NCBI RefSeq assembly: GCF_030315975.1
Contig: NZ_JASXSZ010000009.1
Coordinates: 1-64,000, forward strand
Length of the DNA: 64,000 nt
Reading direction: 5' to 3'
Source: Microbacterium candidum
GTDB taxonomy: Bacteria; Actinomycetota; Actinomycetes; Actinomycetales; Microbacteriaceae
Shown: piece after piece, positions 48,509 through 56,877 of the stretch
How the letters are laid out: the number at the start of each line of letters is the position of its first letter
How positions within the stretch are numbered: the first letter of the stretch is position 1
Made by a program: the position numbers and the translations under genes
The notes under the pieces: model-generated
Database searches by the model: none
Told to the model about the DNA's origin: nothing
What the model saw: only the letters and a program-made list of their open reading frames with translations

Positions 48509-49873
48509 TCAGTCGACGCGATCCTCGACGGCCTCCGCATCCGGCTCCACGACGACCTGGCCCCGGATCGGGAAGGCGCGGAAGCAGAGCCACGCGAGCA
48601 CGGTGAAGCCGAGCGGGATGACGGCGATCATGAGCCGGATGCCGGAGTCGACGGCGTCCGGCTGGGGGCCCTTGAGCGTCGCGTCGAATCCCGTCGCGCC
48701 CAGGACGACCGCGGTGACGATCGCCTGGAACACGACCGAACCGCGGACGATGAAGCCGTTCACGCCGAAGTAGATGCCCTCGCGGCGAAGGCCGGTGCGC
48801 TGCGCGTCGGCGTCGATCACCTGCGAGAGGACGACCTCGAGCAGCTGCAGGAGACCGCCGACGCCGACGCCGAGCGCAAGCGACACCACAGCGGCCGCTG
48901 CGATCCCGGAGGTGAACGCGTACCCGAGGGCGGCGACGCCGAAGACCGCGACCGTCCACAGGAGCGCCGTGCGCGGCGAGGTGCGGCGGGCGAGCGCGCT
49001 CCAGCCGATGAGCGACGGGATCGCGGCGAGGAAGATCGCCCCGAGCAGGATGCTGCCGTCGGAATCGGGGAGATGGAGGCTGTAGTGGATGTAGAACGGG
49101 ACGGTCGCGATGATGATCGCGATCGACGTCTGCACGAAGAGGGACCCGAGCACATACGTGACGAACGCCCGGTTGGCGAGCGTGTAGCGCAGCTGATCGC
49201 GCCACGACATCGTCGCGGCATCCCTCGTCGTCTCGTCGGCGCGCTCGATCATGCCGCCCGCGAACGACCAGACGAGCATGCCGAGACACACGAGGCCGAG
49301 GAGGAGCGCCATCGCCGGCCATCCGAGGTTGTCGTAGAGGAGGGGCGCGAGCGCCGTCCCGATGATCATGCCGACGATGCCGAAGATCTGCCGGGGCACG
49401 TTGCCGCGGGTGCGTTCCGAGGTGGTGCGGAAGATCTCCGGGAACAGGGCGGATGCGTTGAGGACCACGGCCACGAACGCCAGATCGTAGACCGCCACCA
49501 CGACGACGAACCACGCGATGAGACCGGCCGTCGGAAGGGCCGGCGGCATCCAGATGAGCGAGAAGGCGACCACGAGCGGGATGATCCCGATGCCGATCCA
49601 CGGCACGCGGCGCCCCCACGCCGTGCGATGGCGGTCGGAGATCGCACCGACGAGCGGATTGAGTGCCGCGTTGAGGACGGCATGGACGATCATCGCTGCG
49701 GCGACCCACCCGGCGGGCACGGCGAGATGCGAGACGTAGAAGTAGACGACGAACGCGGCGAACGTCTGCGACATCAGCTGGATGGGGAACGAGGATGCGC
49801 CGAACGCGACGGTCTGCGCGCGCGCCGGGGCGCCGGCGATGCGGCGATCGCGGATGCGGGCGACGAGGCTCAT
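48509..49873 (-). CDS. MFS sugar:cation symporter-like transporter (GPH type)
   Basis: A 454-residue transporter with 12 predicted helices. The N-terminal YVSHLAVPAGWVAAAMIVHAVLNAALNPLVGAISDRHRTAWGRRVPWI carries the DRHRTxxGRRxP loop typical of glycoside-pentoside-hexuronide symporters. It is the third gene of a ROK-ChbG-MFS operon, with ATGA overlap to the deacetylase gene. It therefore probably imports an oligosaccharide or glycoside. Confidence 0.87.
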   Translation of the reverse strand: MSLVARIRDRRIAGAPARAQTVAFGASSFPIQLMSQTFAAFVVYFYVSHLAVPAGWVAAAMIVHAVLNAALNPLVGAISDRHRTAWGRRVPWIGIGIIPLVVAFSLIWMPPALPTAGLIAWFVVVVAVYDLAFVAVVLNASALFPEIFRTTSERTRGNVPRQIFGIVGMIIGTALAPLLYDNLGWPAMALLLGLVCLGMLVWSFAGGMIERADETTRDAATMSWRDQLRYTLANRAFVTYVLGSLFVQTSIAIIIATVPFYIHYSLHLPDSDGSILLGAIFLAAIPSLIGWSALARRTSPRTALLWTVAVFGVAALGYAFTSGIAAAAVVSLALGVGVGGLLQLLEVVLSQVIDADAQRTGLRREGIYFGVNGFIVRGSVVFQAIVTAVVLGATGFDATLKGPQPDAVDSGIRLMIAVIPLGFTVLAWLCFRAFPIRGQVVVEPDAEAVEDRVD

Positions 49874-50808
49874 GCGCGCACTCCCGCAACGCGCTCGGAT
49901 CGCTGCACAGCTCGGAGGTCGCGCCAGCCGACGCGGACGATGCCCTCCTCGGCGAGCACGGCGGCGAGCGCGGGGTCGGCGAGGAGCCGATGCTCGTACC
50001 CGCGCTTGGCTGCTGCGAAGTCGACCGTGTCGCGCAGGTCGTCGCCGTCGATCATCGGATGCAGGTAGATCTCCGTGACGCCCGCGGGCACCGCCCGCAG
50101 GAGGGCGAAGAACCCGTCGCGCACCTGCTCGTAGGTCTCCTCGCCGGCGGTGCCTTCGCCTTCGAGGGCGAAGGAATGGGACCACAGGCGGTCCGGCAGG
50201 ACGACGCCGAGCGCGTCCGCGCCGGCCACGGCACCGGCGAGGAGCTCCTCCTGCTCGGGGCCGACGCCGAGCCCATCGGCGGAGCGGGGGAGGCGGAAGG
50301 GCAGGCCGTGCTCCGCGGCGAGCGCGAGCACCGGGCCGATGAAGTCGCGGCCCGTGACGAGCCCGTAGACGGACCCCATGTGGTTGTCGAGATGCGTCAC
50401 GTCGACGCCCGCCTCGAGCGCGGCGGAGACCTGCGCGCGCAGCTCCGCCTCGACGTCAGCCGCCGAGGCGTTGCGTTCGACCGCCGCCGCATCGGCCGGG
50501 AAGAAGCCGTCGTCGTCCACGAGCGTCGTTGCGACTCCGGTCAGCGGACGCCATCGGTATCGTCGCCACTCGCTCGTCAGTACGAGGTGCACGCCGAGGT
50601 CGAGCTCGGGATGCGCAGCGGCGAAAGACACCGCCTCGGGCGACCAGCTGCACGGCATCATGATGGTCGCCGAGTCGAGCGTCCCGTCCTCGAGGCGCTC
50701 GACGATCGCCGTGTTCGCCGCGTGGCACATGCCGAAGTCGTCCGCGTTGAGGATGATCGCGCGCGTGCCGGCGGGATGGCCGAGCCGCTCGATGAGAGAG
50801 GTGGTCAT
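49870..50808 (-). CDS. ChbG/YdjC-family carbohydrate deacetylase
   Basis: A 312-residue polysaccharide deacetylase-like enzyme. ILNADDFGMCHAANTAIVERLEDG is the YdjC metal-site motif (D residues), GVHLVLTSEW and THLDNHMGSVYG give the His ligands, and EIYLHPMIDGDD closes the site. ChbG removes one acetyl group from chitooligosaccharides. The order ROK-ChbG-MFS points to use of an N-acetylated glycan. ATG 50808 overlaps the ROK stop. Confidence 0.9.
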   Translation of the reverse strand: MTTSLIERLGHPAGTRAIILNADDFGMCHAANTAIVERLEDGTLDSATIMMPCSWSPEAVSFAAAHPELDLGVHLVLTSEWRRYRWRPLTGVATTLVDDDGFFPADAAAVERNASAADVEAELRAQVSAALEAGVDVTHLDNHMGSVYGLVTGRDFIGPVLALAAEHGLPFRLPRSADGLGVGPEQEELLAGAVAGADALGVVLPDRLWSHSFALEGEGTAGEETYEQVRDGFFALLRAVPAGVTEIYLHPMIDGDDLRDTVDFAAAKRGYEHRLLADPALAAVLAEEGIVRVGWRDLRAVQRSERVAGVRA

Positions 50809-51938
50809 GAGCGGGGTCCTTCGGTCGGGGCGGAGACGATGCGGGTGAACAGGAGGTCGCGGAGGACGACGGATGCGTGGATGCACGCGCCGTCGAGCGT
50901 CGCAGTGTCGCCGGTGACCGCCGGGCGCACGGGGACGGGCAGCTGATCGGCGATGACGTCGAGTCGCCGTCGCACGCCCTCGACGACGGCGGGATGGGCG
51001 GCGAGAGCCGCGAGCACGATCATGTCGGGATCGAGCACGAGACGGAGCGACGCGGCGATGACGGCGATCCGCTGCGCCGCGAGGTCGGCGACGCGCGTTG
51101 CCGCGGCATGCCCGGCGCTCGCGGCGTCCAGGATCTCCTCGACCGAGGCCGCGGCGTCGAAGCCGAGGGATGCGGCGAGCTCGGCGAGCATCGGGCGGTC
51201 GAGCGCGGGCATCCCGACTTCGAGCCCGGGCTGCGGGAGGTAGCCGATCTCGCCGGCGCCTCCGGACCGGCCGCGGTGGAGGGTGCCGTCGACGACGATC
51301 GCCGATCCCAGCCCGCCGGTGACCGACACATACGCGAACGTCTGCTCCGATCCGCCCGTCGCTTTCATCTCGGCGAGCGCCGCGAGGTTGACGTCGTTCT
51401 CGATGGTCACTGGTACGGCGAGCGCCGCCTGGATGCTGTCGCGCAGCCTCCCGTCGTCGCTCCCCGAGGCGTTGCGGATCGTGCCCGCGGCATCCACGAT
51501 CCCGGCGACGGCGACCACCGCGCACTGGACGTATCCGATCGTCGTGGAGTGGCAGGAGGCGACGAGAGCGGAGATCTGCGCGGCGACATCCGGCTCGCGC
51601 GATGCCGACTCACGGGCTCGCACCGTGCCGGTGACGTCGACGAGCGCGATCTCGACGCGCTCGTGGCCGACGTGGGCTGCGACGGCGATGCCCAGCGTCG
51701 GGCTGAGGACCACCTGCTTCGCCGCGGGGCCCCGGGTGTGCCGGTCGAGTCCGGCGGGTACGACGGCGCCGTAGGCCTCGAGCGCACGCAGCAGCTGAGT
51801 CACGGCCGTTCGCGACAGCCCGGTGCGCTGCATGATGTCGGCGCGGGAGAGCGGAGCTCCCTCGGCCAGGACGTCGAGCACGGCGCGCGCGTTGAGCGCG
51901 CGCAACAACGCCGGTGATCCCGCGAGTGCATCGACCAT
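50805..51938 (-). CDS. ROK-family transcriptional regulator
   Basis: A 377-residue regulator. The N-terminal MarR-like winged helix (GAPLSRADIMQRTGLSRTAVTQLL, then GAVVPAG) precedes a ROK sugar-binding domain with ENDVNLAALAEMKATG and YVSVTGGLGSAIVVDG. The kinase zinc motif is not obvious, as in the NagC/XylR regulators. It leads the operon and probably represses it through the dyad at 51963-51983 until a sugar binds. ATG at 51938 (MVDALAGSPALLR). Confidence 0.91.
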   Translation of the reverse strand: MVDALAGSPALLRALNARAVLDVLAEGAPLSRADIMQRTGLSRTAVTQLLRALEAYGAVVPAGLDRHTRGPAAKQVVLSPTLGIAVAAHVGHERVEIALVDVTGTVRARESASREPDVAAQISALVASCHSTTIGYVQCAVVAVAGIVDAAGTIRNASGSDDGRLRDSIQAALAVPVTIENDVNLAALAEMKATGGSEQTFAYVSVTGGLGSAIVVDGTLHRGRSGGAGEIGYLPQPGLEVGMPALDRPMLAELAASLGFDAAASVEEILDAASAGHAAATRVADLAAQRIAVIAASLRLVLDPDMIVLAALAAHPAVVEGVRRRLDVIADQLPVPVRPAVTGDTATLDGACIHASVVLRDLLFTRIVSAPTEGPRS

Positions 51939-51962
51939 GTCGCACCTCCTCGTGCCCGAGAA

Positions 51963-51983
51963 GTATGACACAACTAGTCGTAC
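51963..51983. promoter_or_regulatory. Probable ROK operator
   Basis: GTATGAC-ACAACTA-GTCGTAC is an inverted repeat with 7-base arms, one mismatch and a 7-base spacer, 25 bases upstream of the ROK start codon. CATACT on the minus strand, partly inside it, may be the -10. The site could also affect the divergent membrane protein gene. Confidence 0.5.
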
Positions 51984-52036
51984 TGCGGGATATCGTCCTC
52001 CCTTCCGCCGGAGAATCCCCGGTGGGACCATGGATC

Positions 52037-52741
52037 ATGGCCACGGATGCCGCTGGGGGCGTCACGGATGCGGAACTCGCGCGGCGGCTCCAGATCCTCG
52101 CGACCGAGCACTGGGGACTGCTCGCCGCGCGCAGCACCGCGCAGAGCGAGGTGCTGACCCGCATCACGATCCATCTCACGCTCGTCTCGGCGGGACTCGT
52201 GACGATCGGCCTCCTCGGGCAGGCGACGCATTTCGCGTCCTGGTTCGCGGTCGCGGCGCTCGGCATCCTCGGATTCCTCGCCGTCGTCGGCCTCCTGACG
52301 CTCATGCGCGTGCTGACGGTCTCGGAAGAGGACTTCATGTACGTGACTGCGATGAACCGCATCCGGGCCGCGTACGCCGAGATCGACCCGGCGGTGCCGA
52401 GCTACTTCCTCGCTTCCACGCACGACGACGAACTCGGGATGCGGACCACGTACTCGTTCTTTCGCCACAGGGGAGCGGCGGAGCAGGTGCTCGGATCGTC
52501 GACGATGCTCAGCATCCTCGTGAACGCCGTCGTGACGGGCATGTTCGCGGGCGGGCTGTGCGCGGCTCTGGGGACGCCGGTGCCCTGGGCGGTCGCGATC
52601 GGCATCCTCATCGGCCTCGGCGTCGTGGCGGCCGCCGTCTGGTACGCCGGCTACCGGTTCATGTCGGCGTGGCGGACCTACGTCCCGCTGAGTCCGAGCG
52701 GGGCCCCACCGCCGCACTGGCGGGTACGCTCGCATCCATGA
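52037..52741 (+). CDS. Uncharacterised membrane protein
   Basis: A 234-residue protein with two hydrophobic pairs, about 50-95 (LTLVSAGLVTIGLLGQ, then FAVAALGILGFLAVVGLLTL) and about 165-210. A soluble stretch between them begins MRVLTVSEEDFMYVTAMNRIRAAY. The layout resembles small bacterial membrane proteins of unknown function that occur in actinobacteria; I cannot name a family. ATG 52037 has GGTGGGA upstream. Its stop overlaps the next ATG (ATGA), so it is coupled to the thioredoxin-like gene. Confidence 0.7.
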   Translation: MATDAAGGVTDAELARRLQILATEHWGLLAARSTAQSEVLTRITIHLTLVSAGLVTIGLLGQATHFASWFAVAALGILGFLAVVGLLTLMRVLTVSEEDFMYVTAMNRIRAAYAEIDPAVPSYFLASTHDDELGMRTTYSFFRHRGAAEQVLGSSTMLSILVNAVVTGMFAGGLCAALGTPVPWAVAIGILIGLGVVAAAVWYAGYRFMSAWRTYVPLSPSGAPPPHWRVRSHP

Positions 52742-53046
52742 AGGTCGAGATCCTGCACATCGACGAGTGCCCGAGCTGGGTCGAAGCGGGCGCGCGGACG
52801 AGGCGGGCGCTCGACGCGCTCGGTCTCGAGGGCATCGAGGTCGAATACGCCCTGATCCGCACGGAGGAGGATGCGGCGGCACTCCCGTTCGCCGGCTCTC
52901 CGACGATCGTCGTCGACGGCGAGGATCTCTTCCCGTCGGACGGCCGCACCACCGACCTCGCCTGCCGCGTCTACGTCACCGAGACGGGGCTCGCCGGCCT
53001 CCCGTCGCAGACGCAGCTCGACGCCGCCCTCGCCGCGCGGCGATAG
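52738..53046 (+). CDS. Thioredoxin-like fold protein with a single cysteine (CPSW)
   Basis: A 102-residue protein. MKVEILHIDECPSW gives the first strand and an active-site position with CPSW instead of CxxC, and AGSPTIVVDGEDLFP gives the cis-Pro strand of a glutaredoxin-like fold. It resembles small actinobacterial proteins found beside mercury or redox genes. A second cysteine (C76 in TTDLACRVYV) is present. Lacking the CxxC pair, it is unlikely to be a general disulfide reductase. It sits six bases before marR. Confidence 0.72.
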   Translation: MKVEILHIDECPSWVEAGARTRRALDALGLEGIEVEYALIRTEEDAAALPFAGSPTIVVDGEDLFPSDGRTTDLACRVYVTETGLAGLPSQTQLDAALAARR

Positions 53047-53051
53047 GCCTC

Positions 53052-53519
53052 GTGTTGTCCGACGCCGACCGAGACGCCCGTGACGACGCGGTGCTCGCAC
53101 TGCTGCGCGCGGTGCGCGACTTCGGCGATGCGCACGACCGCATGACGGGTTCGATGAAGCACGGCATGGACATGAACGTCACCGACCTCGCGGCGCTGCG
53201 CCTCCTCATCATGCGGGAGGATCAGGGCGTCGCCGTCACACCCGCGGACATCGCCCGGCATCTGCGGATCTCCACCGCGTCCACGACCACGCTCCTCGAC
53301 CGACTGGAGGCGGCGGATCACATCGTGCGCGCCCCGCATCCCACCGACCGGCGTGCGCGCGTCGTGCACCTGACCGACCACGCGCGGGCGGAGTTCTTCC
53401 GGCTGTTCTCGACGCGCCTCACGGCGATGCGCGAGGCGATCGGCGGGTTCAGCGACGAGGAGCTGCGCGCCGCGACGCGCGTGCTCGACGCGACCGCCTC
53501 AGCGCTCGACCCCGACTGA
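53052..53519 (+). CDS. MarR-family transcriptional regulator
   Basis: A 155-residue winged-helix regulator. VTPADIARHLRISTASTTTLLDRLEAADHIVRAPHPTDRRARVVHLT is the complete helix-turn-helix and wing. GTG 53052 or TTG 53055. It ends inside the convergent MMPL gene (21-base overlap). As the only local MarR, it is the natural candidate to bind the perfect palindrome upstream of the MMPL exporter and to relieve repression on drug or lipid binding; that link is inference. Confidence 0.9.
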   Translation: MLSDADRDARDDAVLALLRAVRDFGDAHDRMTGSMKHGMDMNVTDLAALRLLIMREDQGVAVTPADIARHLRISTASTTTLLDRLEAADHIVRAPHPTDRRARVVHLTDHARAEFFRLFSTRLTAMREAIGGFSDEELRAATRVLDATASALDPD

Positions 53520-55700
53520 CGCATCCGCGGACGGCGTCGGCTCGACATCCTGGCGCTCGACCGGCGCGAGGCTCCGCCGCGCGAGGCGCGAGGGCCACCA
53601 GATCGCCCGCCCGATGTCGTACGAGAGTGCGGGCACGAGGAGCGACCGCACGATGAACGTGTCGAGCAGGACGCCGAGCGCCACGATGAACGCGATCTGC
53701 ACGAGGAACAGGATCGGGATGACGGACAGCGCCGCGAACGTCGCTGCCAGGACGATGCCGGCCGATGTGATGACGCCGCCGGTGATCACGAGTCCGCGGA
53801 GGATGCCCTCCCGCGTGCCGTGGCGCAGCGACTCCTCGCGCACGCGGGTCATGAGGAAGATGTTGTAGTCGACCCCCAGCGCCACGAGGAACACGAACGC
53901 GTACAGCGGCACGGCAGGATCCGCCCCGGGGAATCGGAAGACGTGGTCGAAGACGAGCGCCGAGATGCCGAGGGCGCTCGCGAACGACAGGACGGTCGTC
54001 GCGACGAGGAGGAGCGGCGCGACGATCGCGCGCAGCAGCAGCATCAGGATGACGAGGATGACGGCCAGCACGACGGGGATGATGAGCGTCCGGTCGTGGA
54101 TGGATGCCGCGTTCGTGTCGACGGCTGTGGCGGTCACGCCGCCGACCTTGGCGCCGAGGGGATCGAGGTCGCCGCGCAGCCGCGTGACGGTGTCGGCGGC
54201 AGCGGTCGAGTCGGCAGGATGCGTGAGCGTGGCCTGGAGCAGGACGTCCCCGTCCGCGACGGTGGGCGCCGGTGCAGGGGTGCCGCGAGGTCCGACCGCC
54301 ATCAGCCCGTTCGCGGTGACGGATGCGGTGCCGCTCGGGCTGCCTGCCGCCACCACCGAGACCGAGCCCACGCCGGCGTCGGCGAGGAGCACGTCCGCGG
54401 CATCCTGCAGGCGCGTCTCGTCGACGACGACGTAGACCGGGCTTCCCGACCCTGCGGGGAAGTGCTCGCCGAGGACCGCCTGACCATCGCGCGCGTCGGA
54501 CTGCCCGAGCACGAGATCGGACTGGGCGACGCCGTCCGCCTGCAGCTGGAGCACGCCCGCCGCCGCGGCGAGCAGGACGATCGTCGCCGCGATCCACGTG
54601 AGGCGCGGCCGGCTGCTGATGACCCGCGCGACGCGCGGCCACGGTCCGCGGCGCGTGAGGACGTCGTCGTGCGAGGCCGCGGGATCGTAGACGGGGCGCC
54701 TCGGCCAGAAGACGGCGCGGCCGAAGGCGAACAGGAGCGCCGGCAGCAGCGTGAGCGCCGACAGCATCGCGAAGACGATGCCGATCGCGGCGACGGGTCC
54801 GAGCGTGCTGTTCGACTTGAGGTCGCTCAGCAGCAGACACAGCAGACCCGCGATGACGGTGCCGCCCGAGGCGAGGATCGGCTCGAACGCGCCCCGCCAC
54901 GCGCGCCGGATCGCCACACCGCGATCCTTCGTGCTGCGCAGCTCCTCGCGGAAGCGTGCGACCATCAGCAGCGAGTAGTCGGTGGCCGCGCCGATCACGA
55001 GGATGAAGAGGATCCCCTGCGTCTGGCCGCTGAGGAGTAGCACGCCGTCCTTCGCCAGCCACCAGACGACGAGGAGGGCGACGCAGAGCGCGAACATGCT
55101 CGTGAACAGGACGACGACGGGCAGCAGCAGCGAGCGGTAGACGATGACGAGGATGATGAAGACCGCGAGCAGCGCGGCACCGAGGAGCAACCCGTCGATG
55201 CCCGCGAAGGCGCCGACGAGGTCGGCCGTGAAGCCTGCCGGCCCCGTGATGAAGACGTCCACGCCGCTCGGCGCGTGCGCGCGCAGCTTCGCATCCACCG
55301 CGTGGACGACCGCGCCGATCTCGGCGGATGCCGAGATCGGGATGAACGCCTCCGCGGCGCGCTTGTCGTCCGAGACCAGCACAGGGGAGGGGGCGCTCGC
55401 GATGCCAGGCATGTCGGCGACGGCGGTGACGGCATCCTGGAGCGCCGACCGCGCGGTGTCGTCGATGGTTCCCGCGGAACGGAACACGACGACGGCGGGG
55501 AGGCTGTCCGACCCGAGGAAGTCGCCGAGGCGCTTCTGCACCTCGGTCGCGTCCGCCGACGTCGGCAGGTACGACGTCTGCTCGTTCGACGAGACCTCGT
55601 CGACGCGGCCGAACAGCGGCCCGCCGAGCCCTGCAGCGATGAGCCACGCGAGGATGATGACCGCCGAGAGCAGTCCCGGCAGAAGCCGCCGTGCGCGCAT
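53499..55700 (-). CDS. MMPL/RND-family transporter
   Basis: A 733-residue exporter with two repeats, each one helix, a large extracytoplasmic loop and five helices. The first repeat has VIGAATDYSLLMVARFREELR and the second VFLVALGVDYNIFLMTRVREESL, carrying the GxxxDY proton-relay residues of the family. Substrates are lipids or hydrophobic drugs. ATG 55700 (MRARRLLPGLLS) is chosen because upstream in-frame sequence runs through the operator palindrome. Probably controlled by the neighbouring MarR protein. Confidence 0.92.
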   Translation of the reverse strand: MRARRLLPGLLSAVIILAWLIAAGLGGPLFGRVDEVSSNEQTSYLPTSADATEVQKRLGDFLGSDSLPAVVVFRSAGTIDDTARSALQDAVTAVADMPGIASAPSPVLVSDDKRAAEAFIPISASAEIGAVVHAVDAKLRAHAPSGVDVFITGPAGFTADLVGAFAGIDGLLLGAALLAVFIILVIVYRSLLLPVVVLFTSMFALCVALLVVWWLAKDGVLLLSGQTQGILFILVIGAATDYSLLMVARFREELRSTKDRGVAIRRAWRGAFEPILASGGTVIAGLLCLLLSDLKSNSTLGPVAAIGIVFAMLSALTLLPALLFAFGRAVFWPRRPVYDPAASHDDVLTRRGPWPRVARVISSRPRLTWIAATIVLLAAAAGVLQLQADGVAQSDLVLGQSDARDGQAVLGEHFPAGSGSPVYVVVDETRLQDAADVLLADAGVGSVSVVAAGSPSGTASVTANGLMAVGPRGTPAPAPTVADGDVLLQATLTHPADSTAAADTVTRLRGDLDPLGAKVGGVTATAVDTNAASIHDRTLIIPVVLAVILVILMLLLRAIVAPLLLVATTVLSFASALGISALVFDHVFRFPGADPAVPLYAFVFLVALGVDYNIFLMTRVREESLRHGTREGILRGLVITGGVITSAGIVLAATFAALSVIPILFLVQIAFIVALGVLLDTFIVRSLLVPALSYDIGRAIWWPSRLARRSLAPVERQDVEPTPSADASVGVER

Positions 55701-55712
55701 CGCACTCCCGTT

Positions 55713-55747
55713 CGTCGATATCGCTAGAAAAACTAGCGATATCGACG
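55713..55747. promoter_or_regulatory. Perfect 15-bp-arm palindrome, operator of the MMPL gene
   Basis: CGTCGATATCGCTAG (55713-55727), AAAAA, CTAGCGATATCGACG (55733-55747): fully symmetric arms with an A5 spacer, 13 bases before the MMPL start. The arms also contain the inner palindrome CGATATCG. A terminator role for the upstream lacI gene is unlikely because no U-rich tract follows. MarR- or TetR-type dimers would fit. Confidence 0.8.
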
Positions 55748-55785
55748 GTAGCACCACGCGCGCGATCGCGGGTGTCGGGAGCGTG

Positions 55786-56844
55786 TCACGCGGTCATCGA
55801 AGACGACGATCGGTCCTCCGTGGCCGACGATCGCGAATCGCGGGGCGGGGCGGTGCTGGTGCGCGGGACGAACTCCACGGGGACGCGCACGGATCGGCGC
55901 GATGAGCGCGCGCCGATGTCGTCGAGCAGCATGCGGGCTGCGGTGCGTCCCTGGGTGAAGGGGTCCTGCGCGACCGTCGTCAGCGAGAAGAGCTCGGCGA
56001 CCGGGTGGCCGTCCACTCCCACGACGGACACGTCCTCGGGCACCCGCAGCCCGCGCGCCCGCAGGGCGAGGATGGCGCCCACCGCCATCTCGTCCGATGC
56101 GGCGACGATGCCGGTGGGGACGGACCCGGCCTCCAGCAGCTCGTGCATGCGCGCTCGCGCGACGGCCGCCGAGAACTCGCCCTGGATCGACCTGATGGCT
56201 TCCTCGGGGCGTCCGGCGGCGCGCATGGCGTTCTCGTATCCCTGACGGCGCTCCTTCGACACGCGCGGGTTCAGACGCTGTCCGATCTCGGCACCGCCCT
56301 CGATGAAGAGGATGTCGGTGTGCCCGAGCTCGAGGAGATGCTCGGTGGCGATCGCCGCGGCTTCGTTCTCGTCGATGCCGACGTAGCGCACCCCACGGAC
56401 GGGGCCGCCGACGATCATGGTCGGAAGCCGCAGCTCGGCAAGCTGTGCCCGCTCGCCACGGCTGAAGTCGATGCACAGCGCCAGCACGCCGTCGCCGCGC
56501 TTGCCGAGGATCGACTCGTGGAAGAGGCGCTCCCGCTCGCCGTCGCGCCCGCCCAGGCTGAAGAGGACCAGGTCGTAGCCGGCGCGCCGGAGCTCCGCAT
56601 CCGCTCCCTCCACCACCGACGAGTAGAACCACCCGTCGATGCGGGGAACGACGACCGCGACCGCACGGGTGTGGCCGCTGCGCAGGCCGGACGCGCTCGA
56701 GGACGGCACGTATCCGAGTTCGGCGGCCAGACGCAGGATCCGCTCACGCGTCGCGGCGGAGACGTGCGGGCGACCCGCCAGCGCGCGCGAGACGGTCGCC
56801 GTCGACACGCCGGCCGCACGGGCGACGTCGGTGATATCCGCCAT
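55786..56844 (-). CDS. LacI-family transcriptional regulator
   Basis: A 352-residue repressor. The HTH DITDVARAAGVSTATVSRAL (3-22) includes the VSTATVSRAL recognition helix and hinge VSAATRERILRLAAELGYVP. A periplasmic-binding-like sugar domain follows (AVVVPRIDGWFYSSVVEGA through VSVVGVDGHPVAELF). It lies 33 bases downstream of the sugar ABC permease genes on the same strand, so it likely regulates them via the sites near 60449-60472. ATG 56844; a GTG three codons upstream is possible. Confidence 0.94.
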   Translation of the reverse strand: MADITDVARAAGVSTATVSRALAGRPHVSAATRERILRLAAELGYVPSSSASGLRSGHTRAVAVVVPRIDGWFYSSVVEGADAELRRAGYDLVLFSLGGRDGERERLFHESILGKRGDGVLALCIDFSRGERAQLAELRLPTMIVGGPVRGVRYVGIDENEAAAIATEHLLELGHTDILFIEGGAEIGQRLNPRVSKERRQGYENAMRAAGRPEEAIRSIQGEFSAAVARARMHELLEAGSVPTGIVAASDEMAVGAILALRARGLRVPEDVSVVGVDGHPVAELFSLTTVAQDPFTQGRTAARMLLDDIGARSSRRSVRVPVEFVPRTSTAPPRDSRSSATEDRSSSSMTA

Positions 56845-56877
56845 GCCCGCCACCGTATCGCCTCCCAGACCGGGTCC

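Noticed and set aside
55713..55747. Palindrome considered as the terminator of the lacI gene
   Set aside because: On the lacI transcript the stem is followed by AACGGGAG, not a U-tract, and the site lies in the promoter position of the MMPL gene.
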